This document shows, one piece after another, positions 45,383 to 53,981 of a stretch of DNA of 64,000 nucleotides. How positions within the stretch are numbered: the stretch's first letter is position 1; each line of letters opens with the position of its first letter. The translations under genes were made by a program, and so were the position numbers. The notes beneath the pieces were generated by a model. The model had not been told where the DNA came from. It saw only the letters and a program-made list of their open reading frames with translations, and did not search any database. Source of the stretch: Mesorhizobium_L sp035547755 (lineage in GTDB: Bacteria > Pseudomonadota > Alphaproteobacteria > Rhizobiales > Rhizobiaceae); assembly GCA_035547755.1 (NCBI GenBank), contig DASZUG010000028.1:1-64000 (forward strand). Reading direction: 5' to 3'.

Positions 45383-45420
45383 GGCCGCGACCGGCAAATA
45401 TAAGGCCGGCGCGGCTTTTT
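45383..45420 (+). terminator. Probable intrinsic terminator after the Sel1-like gene
   Basis: GGCCGCGACCGGC and GCCGGCGCGGC form a GC-rich stem with one bulge around an AAATATAAG loop, followed by TTTTT. It is correctly placed between the + strand Sel1-like gene and the converging mccA gene. Confidence 0.65.
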
Positions 45421-45462
45421 CGCGTTAAGGACGCACGGCAGCAACAGACAACGGGCCTCAGC

Positions 45463-47418
45463 CTATTGTTTTTCCTCCAAAAACGTGACCAGAAGCGCGC
45501 CATCCGTCACCTGCGCGCCTTCTGCCGCGATTTCGGCGATCACGCCGTCATAGGGCGCGGCGATAGTGTGTTCCATCTTCATCGCCTCCAGGACGAGGAG
45601 CGGCTGACCTTTCTCGACGTTCTCTCCCGCCGCGGCCCGCACCAGTTTGACGAGGCCGGGCATCGGCGCCCTGAGGCTATGGCCGCCGCCGGCTTCGCTC
45701 ACCGCGTGCTGAAGCGGGTCCGGCGCCAGGAAAGTGTATCCAACCGCGCCTTCGAAGACGGTTACATGGCCGGGCCAGAGGGCGACGTGACCCTCCAGGC
45801 TCCTTTCCGAAAAGGGAAAGACGGCATCCCCGATCCCGACATCATAGCGTCCGGCCCCCCGCGCCGTAATCGTGGCGATCGTTTCCTTGCCCTCGGCGCT
45901 CAACCGGCTTTCGCGGGTGAGGGGGTTGAAATGCGCGTAGCCGCCGAGCGCTTCCCAAGGGTCAAGCGCAAAGGGGTTGGCAGGCTTTGCTCCCGAAGCG
46001 GCGAAAGCCGCCAGCGCCTTCACCCTCGGATCAGCCGGTTCTATCGCTGTCAGCGCCGCCTGCTTGCGCTCGATCAGCCCGGTGTCGAAATTGCCGCCGG
46101 CGAAATCGGAATCGCGCGCCAGTTTGGCGAGAAAGGCGGTGTTGGTGACGGATCCGGCGATCTCGGTGCGGTCGAGCGCATCGCCGAGCGCCGCGAGCGC
46201 GGAATCGCGGTCCGGGCCATGGACGACGAGCTTGGCGATCATCGGATCGTAGTAAGGGGAGATGGCATCGCCGGCGCGGACGCCCGTCTCGATGCGGACC
46301 GTGCCGCCCCCGGCGGCTTCGGGGAAACGGAGATGGTAAAGCGTGCCGATCGCCGGCAAAAAGCCGCGCGCGGGGTCCTCCGCATAGATGCGCGCCTCGA
46401 AAGCATGGCCGTTGAGCCTGATGTCTTTCTGTGGCAGCGGCAGTTTCTCGCCGGAAGCGACGCGCAATTGCCATTCGACAAGATCGAGGCCCGTAACCAT
46501 TTCCGTCACCGGATGTTCGACCTGCAGTCTGGTATTCATCTCCATGAACCAGAAGCGGTCGGCTTTAAGGCCTTCCGACGCGTCGGCGATGAACTCGATC
46601 GTACCCGCACCCGAATAGGAAATCGCCTTCGCCGCCTTGACCGCCGCCTCCGTCATCGCCTTGCGCATGTCGGCGGGCATGCCTGGGGCAGGGGCCTCCT
46701 CGATCACTTTCTGGTGCCGGCGCTGTGCCGAGCAATCGCGCTCGAACAAATGCACCGCATTGCCGTGATTGTCGCCGAAGACCTGCACCTCGATATGCCG
46801 CGGCTTCTCGACATATTTTTCGACCAGCACGCGGTCGTCGCCGAAGGCGGCTTTTGCTTCGCGCCTGGCGCCGGCCAGCGCGTCGGCGAACTGGTCGGGG
46901 TCGTCGACGCGCCGCATCCCTTTGCCGCCGCCGCCGGCGCGCGCCTTGATCAGCACCGGATAGCCGATTTCGCGCGCCTTGGTCGCGAGCACGACCAGTT
47001 CCTGTGCCTCGCCGTGATAGCCGGGAACGACCGGCACGCCAGCTTTCTCCATCAATCGCTTGGCGGCGTCTTTCAGCCCCATGGCGCGTATCGACGCCGC
47101 CGACGGGCCGATGAAGACCAGCCCGGCTGCTGTCACCTGCTCGACGAAATCGGGATTTTCGGAAAGAAAGCCATAACCCGGATGGATCGCCTCGGCTCCG
47201 GTTTCCTGTGCGGCGGCGATGATCCTGTCGCCTCTCAGATAGCTTTCCGAAACCGGAGCGGGACCGATCGCGACGGCCTGATTGGCTTCCTGGACATGCA
47301 GTGCGTTGCGATCGGCATCGGAATAGACCGCGACCGTGGCAATCCCCATCCGACGCGCCGTGCGGATGATCCGACAAGCGATCTCGCCGCGATTGGCGAT
47401 CAGGATCTTCGAAAACAT
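45463..47418 (-). CDS. mccA: Methylcrotonyl-CoA carboxylase, biotin-containing (alpha) subunit
   Basis: A 651-residue biotin carboxylase plus biotin carrier chain, for step 4 of leucine catabolism. The biotin carboxylase N-terminal domain starts with KILIANRGEIA; the ATP-grasp loop GGGGKGMR and the EMNTRLQVEHPVTE motif follow. The biotinyl domain ends with LEAMKMEHT, with the biotinylated Lys at about 614. The frame extends upstream to 47595 without homology, so the ATG at 47418 is used. Assignment to MccA rather than PccA or AccC rests on length and on mccB and ivd further along the same strand. It is about 9.4 kb from mccB, whereas the two genes are commonly adjacent. Confidence 0.9.
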   Translation of the reverse strand: MFSKILIANRGEIACRIIRTARRMGIATVAVYSDADRNALHVQEANQAVAIGPAPVSESYLRGDRIIAAAQETGAEAIHPGYGFLSENPDFVEQVTAAGLVFIGPSAASIRAMGLKDAAKRLMEKAGVPVVPGYHGEAQELVVLATKAREIGYPVLIKARAGGGGKGMRRVDDPDQFADALAGARREAKAAFGDDRVLVEKYVEKPRHIEVQVFGDNHGNAVHLFERDCSAQRRHQKVIEEAPAPGMPADMRKAMTEAAVKAAKAISYSGAGTIEFIADASEGLKADRFWFMEMNTRLQVEHPVTEMVTGLDLVEWQLRVASGEKLPLPQKDIRLNGHAFEARIYAEDPARGFLPAIGTLYHLRFPEAAGGGTVRIETGVRAGDAISPYYDPMIAKLVVHGPDRDSALAALGDALDRTEIAGSVTNTAFLAKLARDSDFAGGNFDTGLIERKQAALTAIEPADPRVKALAAFAASGAKPANPFALDPWEALGGYAHFNPLTRESRLSAEGKETIATITARGAGRYDVGIGDAVFPFSERSLEGHVALWPGHVTVFEGAVGYTFLAPDPLQHAVSEAGGGHSLRAPMPGLVKLVRAAAGENVEKGQPLLVLEAMKMEHTIAAPYDGVIAEIAAEGAQVTDGALLVTFLEEKQ

Positions 47419-47458
47419 TGTCTTTCTCCGAAACGCCCTCAATTCAGCGCTTGATGCA

Positions 47459-48070
47459 TCAGTGCTCCGCCAGCGCCAGCCGGGCGCCGAGCAGCACGAA
47501 TATGCCGGCAAAGCTGCGCCGCATCCAGGTGAGAACGCGCGGACGCGAAATGATATGGCTGCGCACGGAAGCGGCGAAGACGCCATAGCCGACAAAAACC
47601 ACGAAGGTCATGGCCATGAAGACGAGGCTGAGTTCCAGCATTTGCCGCAGCGCGTCGGGCGCGCCGGCATTCACGAATTGCGGCAGGAAGGCGAAGAAGA
47701 ACAGTGAGAGCTTGGGGTTCAGGATATTGATGAGGATGCCGCGCAGAACGATCCGCGCCGCCGAACCCGGAGCGGAACGCGCCTCGATATTAAGCGCGCC
47801 GGTTTCCCTCAGCGTATTCCAGGCCATGTAGAGCAGGTAGACGCAGCCGAGGATTTTCAGCCCCTCGAATGCGAGCGAACTGGCGTAGAGCAGCGCGGCA
47901 AGCCCGGTGATGGCGGCGGCCATATGCGGCAGGATGCCGAGCGTGCAGCCGAACGCCGCCACGATGCTCGCGCGCGCGCCGCGCGTTAGGCCGGCCGACA
48001 GCGTGTAGAGGACGCCGGCGCCCGGCGCGATGACGACGACAAGCGAGGTGATCAGAAAGGCGAGCGACAT
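47459..48070 (-). CDS. LysE-family exporter
   Basis: A 203-residue membrane protein with six membrane segments, the LysE/RhtB amino-acid or metabolite exporter family. Family landmarks are the N-terminal VVVIAPGAGVLYTLSAGL and the NILNPKLSLFFFAF stretch. A GGAGG ribosome-binding site is five bases before the ATG. It lies directly upstream of mccA on the same strand, with 40 bp between them, and could export a branched-chain metabolite. That link is only positional. Confidence 0.85.
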   Translation of the reverse strand: MSLAFLITSLVVVIAPGAGVLYTLSAGLTRGARASIVAAFGCTLGILPHMAAAITGLAALLYASSLAFEGLKILGCVYLLYMAWNTLRETGALNIEARSAPGSAARIVLRGILINILNPKLSLFFFAFLPQFVNAGAPDALRQMLELSLVFMAMTFVVFVGYGVFAASVRSHIISRPRVLTWMRRSFAGIFVLLGARLALAEH

Positions 48071-48145
48071 GAGTTCCTCCGCGACTTTTCGCGTTGCACA
48101 GTAGTGAAGTGGTCCGGGAGCGCAAGGAGAGACGGACGGGTAGCG

Positions 48146-48673
48146 TCAAGGCTCGCCAGATGTTCCGATCTCATGATGATAGAGATCAGCCGTAAGCTTG
48201 TCGAAGCAGCAGAAAACCACCTCTTCGGGAAGATCGTTCCCACTCAGGAAGTCCGTTACCGTCGCGACCGCGATCTTTGCCGCCTCTTCCTTGGGGTAGC
48301 CATAGACGCCGGTGGAAATCGCCGGAAAGGCAACCGAATGGCAGGAATTTGCGACAGCGAGTTCGAGCGAGCGGCGGTAGCAGGAGGCAAGCAACTTTGC
48401 TTCGTCCCGCGTTCCTCCGTGCCAGATGGGGCCGACAGTGTGGATGATATGCTTTGCCGGCAGACGATAGCCTTTGGTGATTTTGGCGTCGCCTGTTTTG
48501 CAGCCGCCGAGCGTCCGGCATTCGGCAAGAAGTTCCGGCCCTGCCGCGCGGTGGATCGCGCCATCGACACCGCCGCCGCCGAGCAGGGAACTGTTGGCGG
48601 CATTGACTACGGCGTCGACAGCAAGCGTGGTGATATCGGCCTGGATGACGGAGAGGCGGTTGGTCATTGGCAT
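48146..48673 (-). CDS. Macrodomain protein, O-acetyl-ADP-ribose deacetylase-like
   Basis: A 175-residue single-domain macro protein of the YmdB/MacroD type, which hydrolyses O-acetyl-ADP-ribose or removes mono-ADP-ribose. Conserved are ITTLAVDAVVNAANSSLLGG, the GGGVDGAIH loop, KHIIHTVGP and the GVYGYP substrate loop. The start codon immediately follows the stop of the upstream GST gene, so translation is probably coupled. The combination of a GST and a macrodomain is not one I know as a system. Confidence 0.88.
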   Translation of the reverse strand: MPMTNRLSVIQADITTLAVDAVVNAANSSLLGGGGVDGAIHRAAGPELLAECRTLGGCKTGDAKITKGYRLPAKHIIHTVGPIWHGGTRDEAKLLASCYRRSLELAVANSCHSVAFPAISTGVYGYPKEEAAKIAVATVTDFLSGNDLPEEVVFCCFDKLTADLYHHEIGTSGEP

Positions 48674-49309
48674 TCACCCCGCCGGTGGGATGAAAGGCTG
48701 CTGGATTTTCCGGAAGACGGGAAGCGCCTCCATCCGCTCCGCATGCCCCTTGAGCGCCGGTAGTCCCTGAAGCGTCTCGAACACCGGATGTGCCTCGCGA
48801 AGATGCCTCAACATACAAGCGACAGTGACGTCGGCATGGCCGATTCGGTCGCCGAACCAGAAGCCGCTTCCAGCGGCCGCACGCTCCTTTTCCAGCAAGG
48901 TCAATGTCCCTCTTATCTGGCCGAGGCAGCGGTCCATCCACATGGCCGAGGCGGCGTCTTTTCCATGCAGGTTCTGCTCGTAATAGAGGGCGACCGCCTT
49001 GTCCGAGATGCCGGTCGCAAGCGAGGCGATCCTGAGCGCTTTGTGCCGAATGGGCTCGTCCTGGGGAAACATGCGCTCGGACGCCGCCACTCTTCCGTCG
49101 AGATAGTCGAGGATGGCGAGGCTCTCGATCAGCGTCTCGTCATTGTCGAGCACCAGGACCGGCACGCGCAGCAGCGGATTGTAGGGCCTGATTTTCTCGG
49201 CATCGCCGAAGGTGGACCATGGCCTGTGCTCGAAAGGCAGATTGTAGAGCGTCATGGCGATAGCGACACGGCGCACGAAAGGGGAATCATATTGGCCGAT
49301 GAGGATCAT
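48674..49309 (-). CDS. Glutathione S-transferase family protein 1
   Basis: A 211-residue GST. The N-terminal thioredoxin-like domain begins MILIGQYDSPFVRRVAIAM and has the VPVLVLDN cis-Pro region and an ES motif (DETLIESLAILDYLD); the all-helical C-terminal domain follows. The frame extends to 49363, but GGAG eight bases from the ATG at 49309 and the homologous MILIGQYDSPFV start decide the choice. The stop abuts the macrodomain start. Conjugation or peroxidase substrate is unknown. Confidence 0.85.
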   Translation of the reverse strand: MILIGQYDSPFVRRVAIAMTLYNLPFEHRPWSTFGDAEKIRPYNPLLRVPVLVLDNDETLIESLAILDYLDGRVAASERMFPQDEPIRHKALRIASLATGISDKAVALYYEQNLHGKDAASAMWMDRCLGQIRGTLTLLEKERAAAGSGFWFGDRIGHADVTVACMLRHLREAHPVFETLQGLPALKGHAERMEALPVFRKIQQPFIPPAG

Positions 49310-49399
49310 CGCATGCGCTCCGTTGAAAGCCGGCACGGTGGCATGGCTTTCTGTGCGTCGCAAGCCGGTCCGCCCCGCCTGCTGACAATGGCGTGGGCC

Positions 49400-50062
49400 T
49401 CAGTGTACGCGCGCCAGTTCGACGCCCAGCCTTTCGGCATAGAGTTTCGTCGTGCGCCGCCACGCCGGACGATCGAGACAGCGCGCCGAATAGGCGGCGA
49501 GCCGCTTGTAAGGAATGAGAATGTCGGTCTTGCGGATTTCCCGCAGCACCGTCGTCATCAAAAGATCGGCGACAGTGAATTCCGCCCCGGTCAGATATTC
49601 GCGGTTTGAAAGCCAGTCATCGAGTGCAGCGAGCCGCCGCTCCACCTGGGCGACAGCCGCCGGGCGGCGCTGCCTTCCCGTCGGATCGCTGTCGCCGGCG
49701 AAATCGATCGCCACCACCTGCAGGATCGCCGGTTCCAATGTGTTGAGCGCGGCGAAGCACCAGCGCGTCGTCTGGATACGGCCTTCGAAACCGGCCGGGA
49801 TGAGCTTTCCGGCCTTTTCGGCGATGTAGAGCAGTATGGCGCCGCTTTCCGCGAGGATAAGGCCTTCATCCTCAAGCGCCGGAACCTGCGCGAACGGGTT
49901 GAGCCGGCGATAGTTTTCCGTCGAGAGATCGCCGGCCGGGAAGTCGAGCCCGTGGACGCGGTAGGGCAGGCCGGTTTCTTCCAGCGCCCACTGAACCCGC
50001 AAATCCCGCGTTTCGCCGACGACGGGCGGGATGACATTGTTGAAGCCGTAAAGCGTGATCAT
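49400..50062 (-). CDS. Glutathione S-transferase family protein 2
   Basis: A 220-residue GST of a different subgroup from its neighbour. The N-terminal domain begins MITLYGFNNVIPPVVGETRD and has the QVPALEDEGLILAESGAIL glutathione-binding region; the C-terminal helical domain follows. A GGAG ribosome-binding site lies upstream of the ATG. It is about 90 bp upstream of the first GST gene and on the same strand. The pair may have arisen by recruitment rather than duplication, as they differ greatly. Confidence 0.85.
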   Translation of the reverse strand: MITLYGFNNVIPPVVGETRDLRVQWALEETGLPYRVHGLDFPAGDLSTENYRRLNPFAQVPALEDEGLILAESGAILLYIAEKAGKLIPAGFEGRIQTTRWCFAALNTLEPAILQVVAIDFAGDSDPTGRQRRPAAVAQVERRLAALDDWLSNREYLTGAEFTVADLLMTTVLREIRKTDILIPYKRLAAYSARCLDRPAWRRTTKLYAERLGVELARVH

Positions 50063-50240
50063 CTCGTCATTCTCCTGTTTGAAAACCGGGCGGGTATCTG
50101 CCCTGGCTCTTCGAGAGAATGATGAACGGCCGGCAGTGATTGCTACATGCGCGGCGATAATTCCTGCAGACGGATGACGGAAGGAGCGCCATCCTGTATC
50201 GGAATTGCACTTGGCACGATATTCCCACCGCGGAGAAGAC

Positions 50241-50846
50241 GTGAAAAAAACGCTCGCGACAGTCTTGCTTCCTTTGCTCTGGCTGCCTCGTCCTGCGCTG
50301 GCCGATGACTTCCGGGCGGTCGATCGGATCGAGCCCTATGCGATCCAGGGAAAATCGGGCATCGAGCTTTATCGCTCCATCGGTGAGCATGGGCCGCAGG
50401 CCGGTTCCGGGCGGGCGATCGCCACAACCACCTTCAAACTCACCTGGTCGCGCAACTATGTGAACGAGGCCGGTGGCTGCCGGCTGGCGTCCGCCAAGCC
50501 GCATCTCATCATCATTACGCGCCTGCCGAAACCGGCCAATCCACTTCCGCCCCTGACGGAGAAGCTTTGGGAGACATTCATCGCCGGTATCCGGGCGCAT
50601 GAGAAGGTGCATGGCGACATCATCACCGACATGGTGCGGAAGATCGAGGCCGCTTCGCTCGGCCTTTCGATGCCCGATGACCCGAAATGCCGCAAGGTCC
50701 ATGCCGAGTTGACGAAGCGGCTCTCGGCGCTGTCGCGGGAACAGCGGCGGAAAAGCCGGGAATTCGACCAGGTGGAAATGGGGCAGGGCGGCAATGTCCA
50801 CCAACTTATACTGGCGCTGGTGAACGGCGACCGGGCGCAGGACTGA
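50241..50846 (+). CDS. Secreted DUF922 putative zinc protease, paralog 2
   Basis: A 201-residue exported protein. The GTG at 50241, with GGAG five bases upstream, starts a clean signal peptide (hydrophobic LATVLLPLLWL, cleavage after ALA); the frame continues upstream without homology. The DUF922 domain carries the zinc-type HEKVH motif (IRAHEKVHGD) and the same layout as the copy at 39629-40240: PYAIQGKSGIELYRSI, the LPKPANPLPPL linker and two Cys. The two paralogs differ considerably in sequence. No partner gene is evident. Confidence 0.78.
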   Translation: MKKTLATVLLPLLWLPRPALADDFRAVDRIEPYAIQGKSGIELYRSIGEHGPQAGSGRAIATTTFKLTWSRNYVNEAGGCRLASAKPHLIIITRLPKPANPLPPLTEKLWETFIAGIRAHEKVHGDIITDMVRKIEAASLGLSMPDDPKCRKVHAELTKRLSALSREQRRKSREFDQVEMGQGGNVHQLILALVNGDRAQD

Positions 50847-50885
50847 TATCAGGACCTCATTTTTGGCTTTTCGCCACTACACTGC

Positions 50886-51045
50886 GTCCTTCGAGGCTCG
50901 CTTCGCTCGCGCCTCAGGATGGGAGTCGGGCACCAACCTCCCTCATCCTGAGGTGCCCGCGTAGTCGTGCGTCGTGGGAGCGCAGGCCGGTGAGGACACC
51001 AACCTCCCTCATCCTGAGGTGCCCGCGTAAGGGGCCTCGAAGGAC
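50886..51045. repeat. RIME-like palindromic intergenic repeat, copy 2
   Basis: Bounded by the same GTCCTTCGAGGC and GCCTCGAAGGAC arms as the copy at 26522-26617. This copy is longer because a 33-base unit containing CCTCATCCTGAGGTGCCC occurs twice (50931-50963 and 50997-51029). It fills the space between the DUF922 gene and the LysR gene, which converge on it. Confidence 0.85.
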
Positions 51046-51073
51046 GCACCCAAGGGAGAATTGAGGCGGGAAT

Positions 51074-51976
51074 TCATCCCCGCAAGCCTTTGACGAAATC
51101 GATGAAGGCCCGGAGCGGCGCCGGGACAAGCCGGCGGCCGGGATAATAAAGATAGGGGCCGTCGAAGGCCTGCCACCAGTCCTTCAGCACAGGCTCCAGC
51201 GCACCGCTGGCGAAACAGGGCGCCAGCCATTCCTCGAAATGATAGACGATGCCGCTCCCGGCAATCGCCGCATCGACGGCAAGTTCGCTGCCGCCGCCCA
51301 TGCGCACGATAAGCGGCCCTTTCGGGTCGACCTCGACCACTTCGCCGTCACGCTCGAACTCCCAGGGCGGCATGAGACCGCTGGCGAAGCGGCCGCGCAG
51401 GCAGGCATGGGCGAGAAGATCGCGCGGATGGACCGGTCGCCCGCGCCGGTCGAGATAGGCGGGCGAGGCGGCTGCGGCGAAGCGCTGCACGCGCGGCCCG
51501 ATCGGCACCGCGATCATGTCCTGCTCCAGCCGCTCGCCATAGCGGATGCCCGCGTCGCAGCCGGACGCTAGCACGTCCACGAAACTTTCCTCGGCGATCA
51601 CATCGAGCCTTATATCGGGATAGGCGGCAAGGAAGGGCGGCACGATCTTCGGCAGCACGAGCCGCGACGCGCTCACCGGCACGTTGAGCTTCAGCGTGCC
51701 GGCCGGCCGGTCGCGGAAGGCGTTGACCACGTCGAGCGCCGCTTCCACTTCCGTCAACGCCGGCGCGAGCCGTTCCAGAAGCCGGCTGCCGGCCTCCGTC
51801 GGCGCGACGGAGCGGGTCGTGCGGTTGAGAAGCCTGACGCCGAACCCGGCTTCCAGCCGCCTGACCGCTTCGCTCAGCCCCGACGCGCTTCGGCCGCTTT
51901 CGCGCGCCCCGTCGCGAAAGCCGCCCGCCCGCGCCACCGCGACAAAGGCATTCAGATCGGCAAGATCGGGCTTCAT
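51074..51976 (-). CDS. LysR-family regulator of the divergent aldo-keto reductase
   Basis: A 300-residue LysR regulator with an N-terminal helix-turn-helix (about 5-65, DLNAFVAVARAGGF through RRLEAGFGVRLLNRTTRS) and an effector-binding domain (about 90-295). It is divergent from the aldo-keto reductase gene, with 94 bp between start codons. That gap holds a 13-bp inverted repeat (51982-52019) only five bases from this start codon, well placed for autorepression and control of the reductase gene. Confidence 0.9.
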   Translation of the reverse strand: MKPDLADLNAFVAVARAGGFRDGARESGRSASGLSEAVRRLEAGFGVRLLNRTTRSVAPTEAGSRLLERLAPALTEVEAALDVVNAFRDRPAGTLKLNVPVSASRLVLPKIVPPFLAAYPDIRLDVIAEESFVDVLASGCDAGIRYGERLEQDMIAVPIGPRVQRFAAAASPAYLDRRGRPVHPRDLLAHACLRGRFASGLMPPWEFERDGEVVEVDPKGPLIVRMGGGSELAVDAAIAGSGIVYHFEEWLAPCFASGALEPVLKDWWQAFDGPYLYYPGRRLVPAPLRAFIDFVKGLRG

Positions 51977-51981
51977 TGTTC

Positions 51982-52019
51982 ATAATTCCGTACAGCTCGT
52001 GCGGATTGTACGGGATTAT
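51982..52019. promoter_or_regulatory. Candidate LysR operator between lysR and aldo-keto reductase genes
   Basis: Arms ATAATTCCGTACA (51982-51994) and TGTACGGGATTAT (52007-52019) are inverted repeats matching at 12 of 13 positions, separated by 12 bases. Size, symmetry and place in a divergent lysR-target intergenic region fit a LysR binding site. Confidence 0.6.
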
Positions 52020-52070
52020 TTCGGGATCGCCAGAGCTTATCTTCCGCTCCGGACAGCAAGGAGAACAATC

Positions 52071-52943
52071 ATGCCCGACATTAACAAATCCGGCGCCTAC
52101 ACTCTTGGCCACCGCACGGTGAAGCGCCTCGGCTATGGCGCGATGCAACTGGCGGGGCCGGGCGTCTTCGGCCCGCCGAAGAACCATGACGCGGCCTTGG
52201 CCGTGCTGCGCGAGGCGGTCGCCGCGGGCGTCAACCATATCGACACCAGCGATTTCTATGGCCCGCACGTCACCAACCGCATCATCCGTGAGGCGCTTCA
52301 TCCCTATCCCGACGATCTCGTCATCGTCACCAAGATCGGCGCCCGGCGCGACGACAAGGGCGCATGGCTGCCGGCTTTCTCGCCCGACGAATTGAGGAAG
52401 GCGGTCGAGGACAATCTGCGCCATCTCGGCCTCGACGTGATCGAAGTGGTTAATCTGCGCAGCATGTTCGACCCACACGGCCCCGCCGAGGGCTCGATCG
52501 AAGCGCCGCTGATGGCGCTGGCGGATCTGCAGCGGCAAGGGCTGGTGAAGCATATCGGCCTTTCCAACGTCACGCCGACGCAAATCGCCGAGGGCCGCAG
52601 GATCGCCGAGATCATCTGCGTGCAGAACCAGTACAATCTGGCGCATCGCGAGGACGATGCGTTGATCGACGATCTCGCCCGCGATGGCGTCGCCTATGTG
52701 CCCTTCTTCCCGCTCGGCGGCTTCACGCCGCTGCAATCCGGCACGCTGGACCAGGTGGCGAAGCGCCTCGGCGCGACGCCGATGCAGGTGGCGTTGGCGT
52801 GGCTGCTCCGCCGCTCGGAAAACATCCTGCTCATTCCCGGCACATCATCGGTCGCGCATCTGCACGAAAACCTCGCGGTCGCCGACCTCGACCTACCCGA
52901 CGACGCCTTGGCCGAACTGGAGACGATCGGCGGGAAAGCGTAG
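52071..52943 (+). CDS. Aldo-keto reductase (YdbC-like)
   Basis: A 290-residue NADPH-dependent oxidoreductase with a TIM-barrel fold. The active-site Tyr is in DTSDFYG, the Lys in IVTKIG, and the coenzyme-binding end has LIPGTSSVAHL. The usual active-site His is replaced, reading VVNLRSM, as in the YdbC branch, some of whose members oxidise pyridoxine. AAGGAG precedes the ATG at 52071; the frame extends upstream without homology. It is probably controlled by the divergent LysR regulator. Confidence 0.9.
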   Translation: MPDINKSGAYTLGHRTVKRLGYGAMQLAGPGVFGPPKNHDAALAVLREAVAAGVNHIDTSDFYGPHVTNRIIREALHPYPDDLVIVTKIGARRDDKGAWLPAFSPDELRKAVEDNLRHLGLDVIEVVNLRSMFDPHGPAEGSIEAPLMALADLQRQGLVKHIGLSNVTPTQIAEGRRIAEIICVQNQYNLAHREDDALIDDLARDGVAYVPFFPLGGFTPLQSGTLDQVAKRLGATPMQVALAWLLRRSENILLIPGTSSVAHLHENLAVADLDLPDDALAELETIGGKA

Positions 52944-53107
52944 TCGCATCGCCAAGCCCTTTTCCCCCTCTCTGATCCTTACGGCGGGCGTCCTTCCGCG
53001 GCGCCCGTCACGGCCCGATTGCGAAAACGTGATGGTGATCCGTCTCGACCTCCGCAGACCTTCGGCTATCTTCGGCGCAGCTTTTGGTAGTGACAGGGAG
53101 AAAAGCG

Positions 53108-53875
53108 GTGTCCACCACACGACGCGATATTCTGACGTCCGGCGCGGCCTTTTCGATCGGGATCGCTGTTGCTCCAAGAGCGCTTTGGGCAGCGCCGGCG
53201 CGCCACCCGGACGTCTACAAGACCGCGCATGGCGAGATCACCATCCAGCCGATCCGCCACGCCTCCTTCGTCATGACCATTCCGGGCATGGTGATCTACA
53301 ACGACCCGATCGGCGGCGCTGCGCTTTATGCCGGAGAGCCGGCGCCGGACCTCATCCTCATCACCCACGAGCATGACGACCATTACGACCCGAAGACGCT
53401 CGCCGCGCTCGTCAAGCCCGGAACGAAATTGGTGACGAGCCGCACGGTCTACGACCTGCTGCCGCCCGGACTCAAGGCAAGGGCGACGGCAATAGGCAAT
53501 GGCGAAACGACCATGGTGAACGGGCTGAAGATCGAGGCGGTGCCGGCCTACAACACCACGAAGGAGCGCCTGAAATATCATCCGAAAGGGCGCGGCAACG
53601 GCTATGTGCTGTCCGTCGACGGCAAGCGCGTCTACATCGCCGGCGACACCGAGGACATCCCCTCGATGCGCGCCATGAAGGACATCTTCATCGCCTTCGT
53701 GCCGATGAACCTGCCCTATACGATGACGGTCGACCAGGCGGCGTCGGCCGTGGCCGCCTTCCACCCGACCTATGTCTATCCCTATCACTATCGCGGAACG
53801 GACCCGAAAGCCTTCGCGCGCAAGCTCGCCGCGACGGGCTCGAAGACGAAGGTGGTGTTCGGGCCGTGGTATTAA
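53108..53875 (+). CDS. Tat-exported MBL-fold metallo-hydrolase
   Basis: A 255-residue metallo-beta-lactamase-fold protein. The GTG at 53108 (GGGAG upstream) gives a twin-arginine signal peptide (STTRRDILTSG, then a mildly hydrophobic stretch to about residue 32). The zinc motif HEHDDH lies near residue 95, followed by further metal ligands in GDTED and the C-terminal YPYHYRG. Members act on varied esters or phosphodiesters; the substrate is unknown. Tat export suggests that it folds with its metal in the cytoplasm. Confidence 0.85.
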   Translation: MSTTRRDILTSGAAFSIGIAVAPRALWAAPARHPDVYKTAHGEITIQPIRHASFVMTIPGMVIYNDPIGGAALYAGEPAPDLILITHEHDDHYDPKTLAALVKPGTKLVTSRTVYDLLPPGLKARATAIGNGETTMVNGLKIEAVPAYNTTKERLKYHPKGRGNGYVLSVDGKRVYIAGDTEDIPSMRAMKDIFIAFVPMNLPYTMTVDQAASAVAAFHPTYVYPYHYRGTDPKAFARKLAATGSKTKVVFGPWY

Positions 53876-53981
53876 TCGGCGGTGGCGGCAAACCCCTCCA
53901 CCTCGTCATCCTCTGGCTTGGCCCGAGGATCCATGTCGGAGCACTGGTGATATACGCGGGCTCTCAGCACTGGATTATCGG

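Noticed and set aside
45466..47454. 662-codon ORF on the + strand opposite mccA
   Set aside because: It is the complementary-frame shadow of mccA; the mccA product has all its catalytic motifs, whereas this one has none.
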